In this document: positions 15,697 to 22,674 of the stretch, piece by piece | How the letters are laid out: every line of letters begins with the position of its first letter | Numbering within the stretch: the stretch's first letter is position 1 | DNA from: JAFGRR01 sp964499235 | GTDB lineage: Bacteria > Planctomycetota > Phycisphaerae > UBA1845 > Fen-1342 | Direction of reading: 5' to 3' | NCBI GenBank assembly: GCA_964499235.1 | Contig: CAZCKC010000043.1 | Location: forward strand, 1 to 23,943 | DNA: 23,943 bases | The notes under the pieces: generated by a model | What the model was told of the DNA's origin: nothing | Databases searched by the model: none | Seen by the model: only the letters and a program-made list of their open reading frames with translations | Made by a program: the position numbers and the translations under genes

Positions 15697-18087
15697 TTAA
15701 TGATTCGTACCGCCGTCGGCGAACAGCCGCGACGATGCGATCGTGGCCAGGTATTGATCCCAATCCTTCCGCGAGCTCGCGTTCACGTTGCCGTCGAACG
15801 CCCCCTCGGGGATATTCCGTAACAGCCAGCGCGCCCGTTCAACCGCCCGGGCGGCCTCGCTCGTCAGACCCAGCCGCAGGTACGCGTTCGCCAGCTGCAC
15901 CTGCGCAGTCAGCGCCGCCGGCTCCAGCTCGTACAACGCCGCCGCCTGGCGGTAGGTCTCGATCCCCTCGCGCAGCGCTTCCGGCGTGTTCAACTGAAAC
16001 AGGCAGTTGCCGCGGTTGAACAGCGCCAGCCGTTCGTACTGCGCCAGCCGGCCATCGCCGGCCGCCGTGTCGCTGATCCGCCGCAGGTACTGCCCGTACA
16101 GGTCCGCCGCGACCTGGAGGCGGTGCTTGGCCTCGCCGCGGACCCGCGCGGGGTGGTCGTCGTCCGCCACCTGCGACTGCAACGCCTCGCCGCTCTTGCG
16201 ATAGGTCTCCGCGGCCAGGAACAACACCCGCGGAATTTCAGGATCATCAGGATAAAGCTGCTGAAACGCCTCCAGCCGCCCGATCGCGTCCGCGTATTCG
16301 CCCTGGTGGTACCGCAGCTCGCCCAACCGCAGAAACGCCTCGCGAAAAACCGGCGCCTCCGGCTCCACGTACGGCCCCGCCAGCAACTCCTCCAGCGTCG
16401 CCGCCGCGGCGTCAAACCCCGCCGGCCCGCCCGCCATCTGGCAATCCGCGATGTAAACCTGCGCCCGGGCCGCTTCCTCGAGCTTCGGAAACGCGTCGAT
16501 CAACGCCCGGTACGCGGCAATCGCCTCGTCATACTGCCCTTGAACCGCATACCCCTGCCCCAGCCGCAAGTACGCCCGCGGCCGCCGGGGATCATTCGTC
16601 GCCGTTTCGAGGAACCGGTTCAGCTGCCGCCGCGCATCCGCTACGTAACCCGCCGCGTCGAACGCCGCGGCCGCCTCCCAGAGCAAGCCGTGATACCGCT
16701 CGGATGCCCCCTCCAGCGCCAGCGGCGCGGCCTGCGCAAGCGCTTCACCCGCGGCCCGGTTGTACTCCCGCCGCGACCGCGCGACCGCGTTGGGATGACC
16801 TTGATCCGCCGCCAGCGCCGCCGTCCGCAGCGCCTGCCCCAGCGTTTCATACAGCTCGAGCTGTGTCGCTTCGTCCGCCCCCTCCAACAGCCCGGCCGCC
16901 AGTTCAAGATAGCCCAGCGACGTGTCGTACTGCTCGCGCGCATATCGCTGCTCAAACAGCTTCACCAACCCATCGCGCAGTGTCGCCACCGCCGCCTCCG
17001 ACGGCGGCCGCCCGGGAAAGAGCTCCTCCGTCACCTCGCGAAACGTCGCCAACGCCGCGTCATGCCGCTCGAGCATGCTCAGCGCCTGCGCCCGCCCCAC
17101 CGTCGCCGCGATCCGCAGGTCCTCCCCCGGATGCAGCCCAAGCGTCTCGTCAAACGCCTGCAACGCCGTCTGCGGCCGCAGATCCTCCAGCTCCATCCGC
17201 CCGAGCAGCCACTGGTTCAGCGCCGGCAGCTTGCCAAGGTCGTCCATTTCCGACGTGACCTGCGGCGCCGACTCGTGGAGCCAGTCCTCCACCCAGAAGA
17301 TGACCGGCGCCGCCTCGTCGTACCGCCCCTCGTGCACCAGCACGAGCGCCCGCAGGTGCTCCAGGTAACCCGTGAAGTTCGAGTTCGCCAACCGCTGCCC
17401 ATGCGACTCGATCAACCGCCGCGCCAACAGCGTGTCCCCCACGTCCAGCGCGTCGGCCACGCCCTGCCGCAACGCCCACCAGACATCCGTCTCGGTTGCC
17501 GTTGGATCCTCCAACAGCTCTGTAATGTGCCGCCGCCGCGTCGGGGCCTGTTCCGGCTGCCCCTTCGACAGCGCGATCAGCCGCCGCAGCGCCGCCCGCC
17601 GATCCGCCGGCCGCGGGTCCCGCCCCAATACCTCGCGATAGTGGAACGCCGCCGCCCGCGTATCGCCCAGCCAGTCCCGGGCCGTCGCCAGCCGCATCAG
17701 CGCCTCGGTGTCCTGCGGATGCCCCAGCGCCTCCGCCTCGCGATGATGCTCCAACAACTGATGCACCGCCGCCGGCACCGGCTGCTTGAGCTGCCGTTGA
17801 CGCTCATAGATCAGGTTCGCCAGGAAGTTGTGCAGCCGCGCCCGCTGCGGCTCCGGCAGCGGCGGCTCCATGTGAAGCAGGTTCGCGGCCGCGTCAGCCG
17901 CATCGGTATATGCCCCCGCCTTCGCGAGGTGCACGATGTCGGCAAACGCCGTGTCGACCTGCTGCGGACGGACTTGTGGCGCCAGCTTCATCAAGGTCAC
18001 GCCCGAAAGCGCGACCGCCGCCAGCGCCAGCGGAATCTGCCAGCGGCCGGCGAAGAAAGCTTGCAGTTGGTCCCACTTCTCTTTCAT
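15697..18087 (-). CDS. Membrane-anchored tetratricopeptide (TPR) repeat protein of unknown function
   Basis: The 796-residue protein has one hydrophobic helix at about residues 17-35 (QIPLALAAVALSGVTLMKLA). A long helical-repeat region follows through to the C-terminus. TPR-like units are clear in several places, for example AYLRLGQGYAVQGQYDEAIA, EAFLRLGELRYHQGEYADAI and VQLANAYLRLGLTSEAARAV. With a short basic N-terminus, the repeats are probably on the periplasmic side. ATG 18087 has AGGA 5 bases upstream; in-frame starts at 18114 and 18132 are possible. It is the first gene of the minus-strand block and is co-directional with flgN. It could scaffold an envelope or motility complex, but nothing in the sequence fixes a function. 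Confidence 0.85.
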   Translation of the reverse strand: MKEKWDQLQAFFAGRWQIPLALAAVALSGVTLMKLAPQVRPQQVDTAFADIVHLAKAGAYTDAADAAANLLHMEPPLPEPQRARLHNFLANLIYERQRQLKQPVPAAVHQLLEHHREAEALGHPQDTEALMRLATARDWLGDTRAAAFHYREVLGRDPRPADRRAALRRLIALSKGQPEQAPTRRRHITELLEDPTATETDVWWALRQGVADALDVGDTLLARRLIESHGQRLANSNFTGYLEHLRALVLVHEGRYDEAAPVIFWVEDWLHESAPQVTSEMDDLGKLPALNQWLLGRMELEDLRPQTALQAFDETLGLHPGEDLRIAATVGRAQALSMLERHDAALATFREVTEELFPGRPPSEAAVATLRDGLVKLFEQRYAREQYDTSLGYLELAAGLLEGADEATQLELYETLGQALRTAALAADQGHPNAVARSRREYNRAAGEALAQAAPLALEGASERYHGLLWEAAAAFDAAGYVADARRQLNRFLETATNDPRRPRAYLRLGQGYAVQGQYDEAIAAYRALIDAFPKLEEAARAQVYIADCQMAGGPAGFDAAAATLEELLAGPYVEPEAPVFREAFLRLGELRYHQGEYADAIGRLEAFQQLYPDDPEIPRVLFLAAETYRKSGEALQSQVADDDHPARVRGEAKHRLQVAADLYGQYLRRISDTAAGDGRLAQYERLALFNRGNCLFQLNTPEALREGIETYRQAAALYELEPAALTAQVQLANAYLRLGLTSEAARAVERARWLLRNIPEGAFDGNVNASSRKDWDQYLATIASSRLFADGGTNH

Positions 18088-18158
18088 GCCCGTCCTGAGC
18101 CAAACGGCGTCCATGCCTGGGGCGCCCGCCACGTCGCCGGGGCAGGCGCACCTGGAAG

Positions 18159-18266
18159 TCCTATCGGATGAACGCGGGACCGCCCGCAGCCCAAAAAGCC
18201 GCCTCGCCCGCTGACGCTAAACCCACTCCGGGTCTACAGTTCCGACTCCACCACGCCCGATAGGAT
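18159..18266. repeat. 9-bp inverted repeat in the divergent promoter region
   Basis: TCCTATCGG (18159-18167) and its exact complement CCGATAGGA (18258-18266) lie 99 bases apart, between the divergent TPR and GGDEF genes. Each copy reads CCGATAGGA in the direction of its own gene, 29 bases before the GGDEF start and about 71 bases before the TPR start. The copies could be binding sites of one regulator or matched promoter elements. Their -10-like look (GATAGGAT) has no good -35 partner that I can see. Confidence 0.4.
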
Positions 18267-18294
18267 CACAAAACAGCAGGCGCGGAAGGCAGAA

Positions 18295-19668
18295 ATGGCC
18301 GCTGCAAAGCCCCAACTCGTCATTGTTTCACGCGACCCGCGCGTCCTCGCCGCCGCCGACGCGCTGCGCGAACACGTGGCCGTGACCGCTTTCGGGCACT
18401 GGCCGACGCCAACGAGCCTGCCGCCCGTCGTCGACGTTTGCTGGCTCGATCACGCCGTCGCCGCCGCCGGTCCGGCTCCCAACGCAATCCGCTTCGTGCA
18501 CCTTGTCGACAACAAGGCCCCCCTGCCGCCCGGCTTCCCCGTCGGACTCACCGTCGAAAAGGCCGCCCTCGCGCAGGCCTTGCCGAAGCTCACCGCGCAG
18601 CTCCTGCAACCCGCGCCGCGTCCCGCGCACGCCGGCCTCGACCTCGCGCTCATCATCCAGGAATTCCACGAGGTGCGCCTGCCGGTCCTCTGCCACCGCT
18701 GTACCCAACGCCTGCCGGAGCTCCTCGGCTATACCTCCGCCTCGCTCTACCTCTACGACGAAACCCAGGGCGTGCTGACCCTCACCCAGACCAACCAGCA
18801 ACACCCCCTCGCCATCTCGGTCGAACAGGACGCCACCGGCGAAAGCCTCATGGCCGCCGTCGCCCACGAAAGCCGTCCCCTCATCACCGACGATGTCTCC
18901 GCCGCCTGCGCCGAACGCCGCATCCCCCGTCCCGAGCGGATCGTCAAGTACCGCGATCAGAGCTGCCTCATCGCACCCCTCCGCGTCGAAGGCCGACTCG
19001 TCGGCGTCCTCAACCTCAACGGCCGCCGCGCCGGCGCCGACCCCGAAACCGCTCCGCTGGGCACCATCTTCGGCTTCATCGCCCGCGCCCTCGACCACGC
19101 CCGCCACTTCGAAAAGCTCCAGACCGAGGCCCTCGTCGACGCCATGACCGGCCTCGCCAACTACCGTTCCGGCCGCGACGCCCTCGCCCGTGAGATCCGC
19201 CGCAGCCAGCGTTTCGACGCCCCACTCAGCCTCATCCTCATCGACATCGACGGGCTCAAGCAGGTCAACGACCTCCTCGGACACGCGGCCGGCGACGCCC
19301 TCATCCGCGCCGCCGCCCAACGCATCCAGGGCGAGCTCCGCCGCTTCGACACCGCCGTCCGAACGGGCGGTGACGAGTTCTTCATCGTCCTCCCGTCAAC
19401 CGCGGCCAGCGGCGCTCAGCAGGTCGCCCAACGCATCCTCGAAGCTTTCGCCGCTACCCCACTCCACTACCGCGATGTCGCCATCACGCTCTCTGGCAGC
19501 CTCGGCCTCGCCCAGTGGCAGAACGGCTGGACCATCCAGGACCTACTCGACGCCGCCGACCGCGCCATGTACGCCGCCAAACGCGGCCACGAGAGCCCCG
19601 AAATACTCGCCGCCTCCGACCGCCCACTCGAAGAACTGGTCGCGAGTCGCATCAGCCGCCACCCCTAG
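18295..19668 (+). CDS. GAF-GGDEF diguanylate cyclase
   Basis: It makes cyclic di-GMP from two GTP. The 457-residue protein has three parts. Residues 1-105 are an alpha/beta segment (QLVIVSRDPRVLAAADALRE) that resembles a receiver fold but has no clear acidic phosphorylation triad. Residues about 115-270 form a GAF domain (LYLYDETQGVLTL, then APLRVEGRLVGVLNLNG). Residues about 280-440 form the GGDEF domain, with ILIDIDGLKQVND metal-site aspartates at D317/D319, an intact GGDEF active site at 358-362, and the inhibitory I-site RRFD at 349-352, five residues before it. It should therefore be active and product-inhibited. GGAAGG precedes the ATG. No EAL domain or membrane helix is seen. Its place opposite the flagellar cluster fits motility control. 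Confidence 0.92.
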   Translation: MAAAKPQLVIVSRDPRVLAAADALREHVAVTAFGHWPTPTSLPPVVDVCWLDHAVAAAGPAPNAIRFVHLVDNKAPLPPGFPVGLTVEKAALAQALPKLTAQLLQPAPRPAHAGLDLALIIQEFHEVRLPVLCHRCTQRLPELLGYTSASLYLYDETQGVLTLTQTNQQHPLAISVEQDATGESLMAAVAHESRPLITDDVSAACAERRIPRPERIVKYRDQSCLIAPLRVEGRLVGVLNLNGRRAGADPETAPLGTIFGFIARALDHARHFEKLQTEALVDAMTGLANYRSGRDALAREIRRSQRFDAPLSLILIDIDGLKQVNDLLGHAAGDALIRAAAQRIQGELRRFDTAVRTGGDEFFIVLPSTAASGAQQVAQRILEAFAATPLHYRDVAITLSGSLGLAQWQNGWTIQDLLDAADRAMYAAKRGHESPEILAASDRPLEELVASRISRHP

Positions 19669-19797
19669 CGCCGGCCTTCCCCTCCAAACAGGTGCACCCG
19701 CCACGGTGACGGCAAGGCGACGCATCAGCCGCCCGCCATTTCTCCCGCACCCCATAGGCCCTTTGCAACCGCGACCCCGCCTAACCGCCCTAGCCCG

Positions 19798-19803
19798 TAT
19801 CAT
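19798..19803 (+). promoter_or_regulatory. Possible -10 element for leaderless transcription
   Basis: TATCAT ends six bases before the ATG at 19810, and no ribosome-binding sequence lies between them. This spacing would place the transcript start at the start codon. No good -35 hexamer is visible 17 bases upstream, so the call is weak. Confidence 0.2.
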
Positions 19804-19809
19804 TCCACC

Positions 19810-20700
19810 ATGTGGTGGGTCCTCTTTGCCGTCAGCTGCGCCTTCGGCCAAGCCCTGATGGAAGCCTGTGCCAAGCGTGCCATCGACGCCGGCAACGACC
19901 GCCAAATCGTCCTCGGCATCCGCTTCGGCCTCGCCGGCGTCGCCCTGCTGCCACTCCTCATCTTCGCCCGGCCACCCAGCAACCCCACCTTCTGGCTGAT
20001 GCACCTCTACTGGATCCCGCTCGAGCTCGCCGCCGCCCTGCTGCTCGTCCGGGCCGTCCAGATCTCACCCCTCTCGCTCACGCTGCCTTACATCGCGTTC
20101 ACCCCGGCCTTCCTCCTGCTCATCGAAGGCGTCTTCACCGACACCTGGGCCGGGCCCCTCGGCGCCGGCGGCGTCGCCTTCATCATCGTCGGCTCCTACG
20201 TCCTCAACCTCGGCAGCATCCGCCACCGCTGGGACTGGATCGCCCCCCTTAGAGCCGCCGCCTCCGAGCCCGGCACCCGCCTCATGCTCCTCGTCGCCCT
20301 CATCTACAGCGTCACCGCCCTCACCGCGAGCCAGCTCACCGCCCTCGCCGGACCCTGGTACTTCAGTTGGCACTTCCCCACCGTTGTCGGCCTCGCCCTC
20401 ATCCCCTTCTGTCTTCCCGCCCTCAAGGCCCGCCGACCCATTATCTGGCATTGGTCCCTCCCCGTCGGCGCCGCCGGCCTGGCCCTGATGTCCGTTACCA
20501 ACATGCTCGCCTTCGACCTCAGCTCCCACGTCGTTTACGTCATCGCCATCAAACGCCTCTCCGTCGTCTTCGGCGTCCTCTTCGGCTGGTTAATCTTCGC
20601 CGAACGCCACTGGGGGATTCGCCTGGTTGGCGCAATTTTTATGGCCGGCGGCGCCGCCTGCATCATCATCGAAGACGAGTTCTTCCCCGTCCCCTCTTGA
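19810..20700 (+). CDS. EamA/DMT-superfamily transporter
   Basis: The 296-residue membrane protein has about ten hydrophobic helices in two halves (about residues 1-140 and 150-292), the standard EamA duplication. It starts MWWVLFAVSCAFGQALMEAC. The last helices include VVFGVLFGWLIFAERHWGIR followed by LVGAIFMAGGAACII, the typical EamA ending in which a conserved Glu follows the ninth helix. Such proteins export or import small metabolites, and the substrate cannot be read from sequence. It lies 141 bases after the GGDEF gene and 124 bases before the metal-binding lipoprotein gene. A functional tie to either neighbour is not shown. Confidence 0.88.
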   Translation: MWWVLFAVSCAFGQALMEACAKRAIDAGNDRQIVLGIRFGLAGVALLPLLIFARPPSNPTFWLMHLYWIPLELAAALLLVRAVQISPLSLTLPYIAFTPAFLLLIEGVFTDTWAGPLGAGGVAFIIVGSYVLNLGSIRHRWDWIAPLRAAASEPGTRLMLLVALIYSVTALTASQLTALAGPWYFSWHFPTVVGLALIPFCLPALKARRPIIWHWSLPVGAAGLALMSVTNMLAFDLSSHVVYVIAIKRLSVVFGVLFGWLIFAERHWGIRLVGAIFMAGGAACIIIEDEFFPVPS

Positions 20701-20718
20701 CCCTCTCACGCACCATCC

Positions 20719-20732
20719 GTAGCATTGGCTAC
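20719..20732. promoter_or_regulatory. Perfect inverted repeat GTAGC-N4-GCTAC, possible operator
   Basis: GTAGCATTGGCTAC lies 18 bases after the EamA gene and about 93 bases before the likely start of the metal-binding lipoprotein. A perfect 5-bp dyad with a 4-base centre in this position could be bound by a metal-responsive repressor. It does not clearly match a published DtxR, MntR or Zur box, so the role is a guess. Confidence 0.35.
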
Positions 20733-20784
20733 ACATAGAAGCCCAGACGAAACCCCGACCCACCCGGGACAACACGAACACCAC

Positions 20785-20804
20785 GCATCGCCCCACCGCG
20801 ATGC
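20785..20804 (+). promoter_or_regulatory. Perfect 7-bp hairpin in the leader of the metal-binding lipoprotein gene
   Basis: GCATCGC (20785-20791) pairs with GCGATGC (20798-20804) across a 6-base loop. The right arm contains the ATG at 20801, which would otherwise look like the start codon. The hairpin ends just before GGAAAGG (about 20810-20816) and the GTG at 20825. It argues for the GTG start and may affect ribosome access or mark an operator. Confidence 0.45.
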
Positions 20805-20824
20805 CCATCGGAAAGGCCCACACC

Positions 20825-21826
20825 GTGAATACCCCCCACGCCCGCGCTCTAGCCCTCGTCCTCACCCTCGGTGCCGCCTTCGCCCCCCTCGCCGGCTGCG
20901 AACAACAGCCCCGCCCCCGCACCGCCACCGCCCCCAAGCACTACCCCTATCAAATCGTCACCACCACCGCGATGATCGCCGACATCGCCCGCGCCGTCGC
21001 TGGCGAACACGCCAACGTCGAAAACCTCATGGGCGCCGGCGTCGACCCCCACCTCTACTCCGCCACCCCTAGCGACATCCGCTCCCTCGCCGAGGCCGAC
21101 TACATCCTCTACAACGGCCTCCTCCTCGAAGGAAAGATGACCGACACCCTCGTCAACCTCGCCAACCAGAAACCCGTCCAACAGGTCACCCGCCTCATCG
21201 ACCGCGAGAGCCTCCTCGAACCCGAGGCCTTCGCCGGCCACTTCGACCCCCACGTTTGGATGGACGTCGACGCGTGGGCCCTCGTCGTCGACGCCGTCCG
21301 CGACGCCCTCGCCGAGTTCGACCCCCCACACGCCGCCGACTACGCCAAGAATGCCGCCGCCTACCGCCAGCAGCTTGAAAAACTCGATGCCTACGTCCAC
21401 CAGGTCGTCGCTTCCATTCCAACCGAGCAACGCGTCCTCATCACCGCCCACGACGCGTTCAACTACTTCGGCCGCGCCTACGACATCGAGGTCGTCGGCA
21501 TCCAGGGACTCAGCACCGAGTCCGAGGCCGGCCTCGCCCGCATCAACGCCCTCGTCGACATGCTTGTCCAACGCAACGTTCAGGCCGCCTTCGTCGAGAC
21601 CAGCGTCGACGACAAGAACGTCCTCGCCCTCGTCGAGGGCGCCGCCGCCCGTAACCACACCGTCCGCGTCGGCGGCGAGCTCTTCTCCGACGCCATGGGC
21701 GCCCCCGGAACGTACCGCGGCACCTACATCGGTATGATCGACCACAACGCGACCACCATCGCCCGCGCCCTCGGCGGCAACGCCCCCGCCGACGGCTTCC
21801 AAGGACGGCTGGACACCACCGAATGA
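20825..21826 (+). CDS. Metal-binding lipoprotein of a Mn/Zn ABC importer (TroA/ZnuA family)
   Basis: This 333-residue cluster A-I binding protein captures Mn2+ or Zn2+ for import. A lipoprotein signal (ALALVLTLGAAFAPLAGC) places the lipidated Cys at residue 25. Metal ligands are visible in their family motifs: H76 in GVDPHLYSATPSD, H143 in HFDPHVWMD, H209 in TAHDAFNYFGRAY and D289 in ELFSDAMG. The third ligand is His as in TroA, not Glu as in PsaA. There is no His-rich loop of the ZnuA type, so Mn and Zn cannot be separated. GTG 20825 is preferred because GGAAAGG lies 8 bases upstream and the signal peptide then has the right length; ATG 20801 is the alternative. It overlaps the ATPase gene by 4 bases. 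Confidence 0.93.
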   Translation: MNTPHARALALVLTLGAAFAPLAGCEQQPRPRTATAPKHYPYQIVTTTAMIADIARAVAGEHANVENLMGAGVDPHLYSATPSDIRSLAEADYILYNGLLLEGKMTDTLVNLANQKPVQQVTRLIDRESLLEPEAFAGHFDPHVWMDVDAWALVVDAVRDALAEFDPPHAADYAKNAAAYRQQLEKLDAYVHQVVASIPTEQRVLITAHDAFNYFGRAYDIEVVGIQGLSTESEAGLARINALVDMLVQRNVQAAFVETSVDDKNVLALVEGAAARNHTVRVGGELFSDAMGAPGTYRGTYIGMIDHNATTIARALGGNAPADGFQGRLDTTE

Positions 21827-22674
21827 ACCGCGACCTCCTCGAAATCCAGGCCGCCCCCGCCAGCGACCCGCGCCCCCGTGGCCGCACCGCCTACCCGCAC
21901 GCGCTCGCGGTGCCGCTGTCGGTCCGCGACCTCACCGTCGCCTACCACAACCAGCCCGTCCTCTGGGACGTCGACCTCGATGTCACCGAAGGCCACCTCA
22001 TCGGTATCGTCGGACCCAACGGCGCCGGCAAGAGCACCCTGCTCAAGGCCGTCCTCGACCTCATCCCCCGGGCCTCGGGACAGGTCCTCGTTTACGGCCA
22101 GCCCTATGCGCAGCAACGCCGCCTGATCGCTTACGTCCCCCAACGCGAAAGCGTCGACTGGGACTTCCCTGTCAACGCTCTCGACGTCGTCCTCATGGGC
22201 CGCTACAGCAAGATGGGCTGGTGCCTCCCGTCCTTCCTCTTCCCCAAGCACCGCGCCGCCGCCCTCGAAGCCCTCGACCGCGTCGGCATGGCTGACTACG
22301 CCCGCCGCCAGATCAGCGAACTCTCCGGCGGCCAGCAGCAACGCGTCTTCCTCGCCCGCGCCCTCGTCCAGGACGCCCAGGTCTACCTCATGGACGAGCC
22401 TTTCGCCGGCGTCGACGCCGCCACCGAAAAAGCCATCGTCCGCATCCTCCGCGAGCTCCGCGGCAATGGCCGCACCGCCCTCGTCGTCCACCACGACCTG
22501 CAAACCGTCGCCGAGTACTTCGACGAGGTCGTGCTGCTCAACATGCGGATCGTCGCCAGCGGCCCGACCCGCGACGTCTTCACCAACGACAACCTCCAGA
22601 AAACCTACGGCGGGCGGCTCACACTGCTCGACGAAGCCGCTCACGCCGTCGCCCGCGGCGAGAGCCGGCGGTGA
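21823..22674 (+). CDS. ATPase subunit of a Mn/Zn ABC importer (TroB/ZnuC family)
   Basis: The 283-residue cytoplasmic ATPase drives the importer. Walker A GPNGAGKS is at 64-71 and the Q-loop Q107 is in YVPQRESVDWDFPV, a sequence typical of Mn/Zn/Fe chelate importers. The signature LSGGQ is at 167-171, Walker B VYLMDE at 187-192 and the switch His H224 in VVHHDL. About 30 Pro/Arg-rich residues come before the usual start of the domain. The start overlaps the lipoprotein stop (ATGA) and the end overlaps the permease start (GTGA), so the three genes are translationally coupled. Confidence 0.95.
   Translation: MNRDLLEIQAAPASDPRPRGRTAYPHALAVPLSVRDLTVAYHNQPVLWDVDLDVTEGHLIGIVGPNGAGKSTLLKAVLDLIPRASGQVLVYGQPYAQQRRLIAYVPQRESVDWDFPVNALDVVLMGRYSKMGWCLPSFLFPKHRAAALEALDRVGMADYARRQISELSGGQQQRVFLARALVQDAQVYLMDEPFAGVDAATEKAIVRILRELRGNGRTALVVHHDLQTVAEYFDEVVLLNMRIVASGPTRDVFTNDNLQKTYGGRLTLLDEAAHAVARGESRR

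Noticed and set aside
18088..18101. GG-N10-GC on the minus strand just before the TPR start codon, like a sigma54 promoter
   Set aside because: It abuts the ATG, so transcription would begin inside the gene. Only the GG/GC pairs match, which is expected by chance in GC-rich DNA.
16123..18171. Long plus-strand frame of 682 codons opposite the TPR gene
   Set aside because: Arg/Pro/Gln-rich shadow of high-GC coding DNA. The minus strand has the TPR pattern, a membrane helix and a ribosome-binding site.
18256..18264. GCCCGATAG resembling a sigma28 -10 (GCCGATAA) before the GGDEF gene
   Set aside because: No TAAA-like -35 lies 15 bases upstream, and the minus-strand copy also lacks one. Kept only as a shared repeat.
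18328..19320. Minus-strand frame of 330 codons opposite the GGDEF gene
   Set aside because: Gly/Glu/Val-rich antisense shadow; the plus strand has GAF and GGDEF motifs.
20849..21802. Minus-strand frame of 317 codons opposite the metal-binding lipoprotein
   Set aside because: Gly/Val/Asp/Glu-rich shadow; the plus strand has the lipobox and metal ligands.
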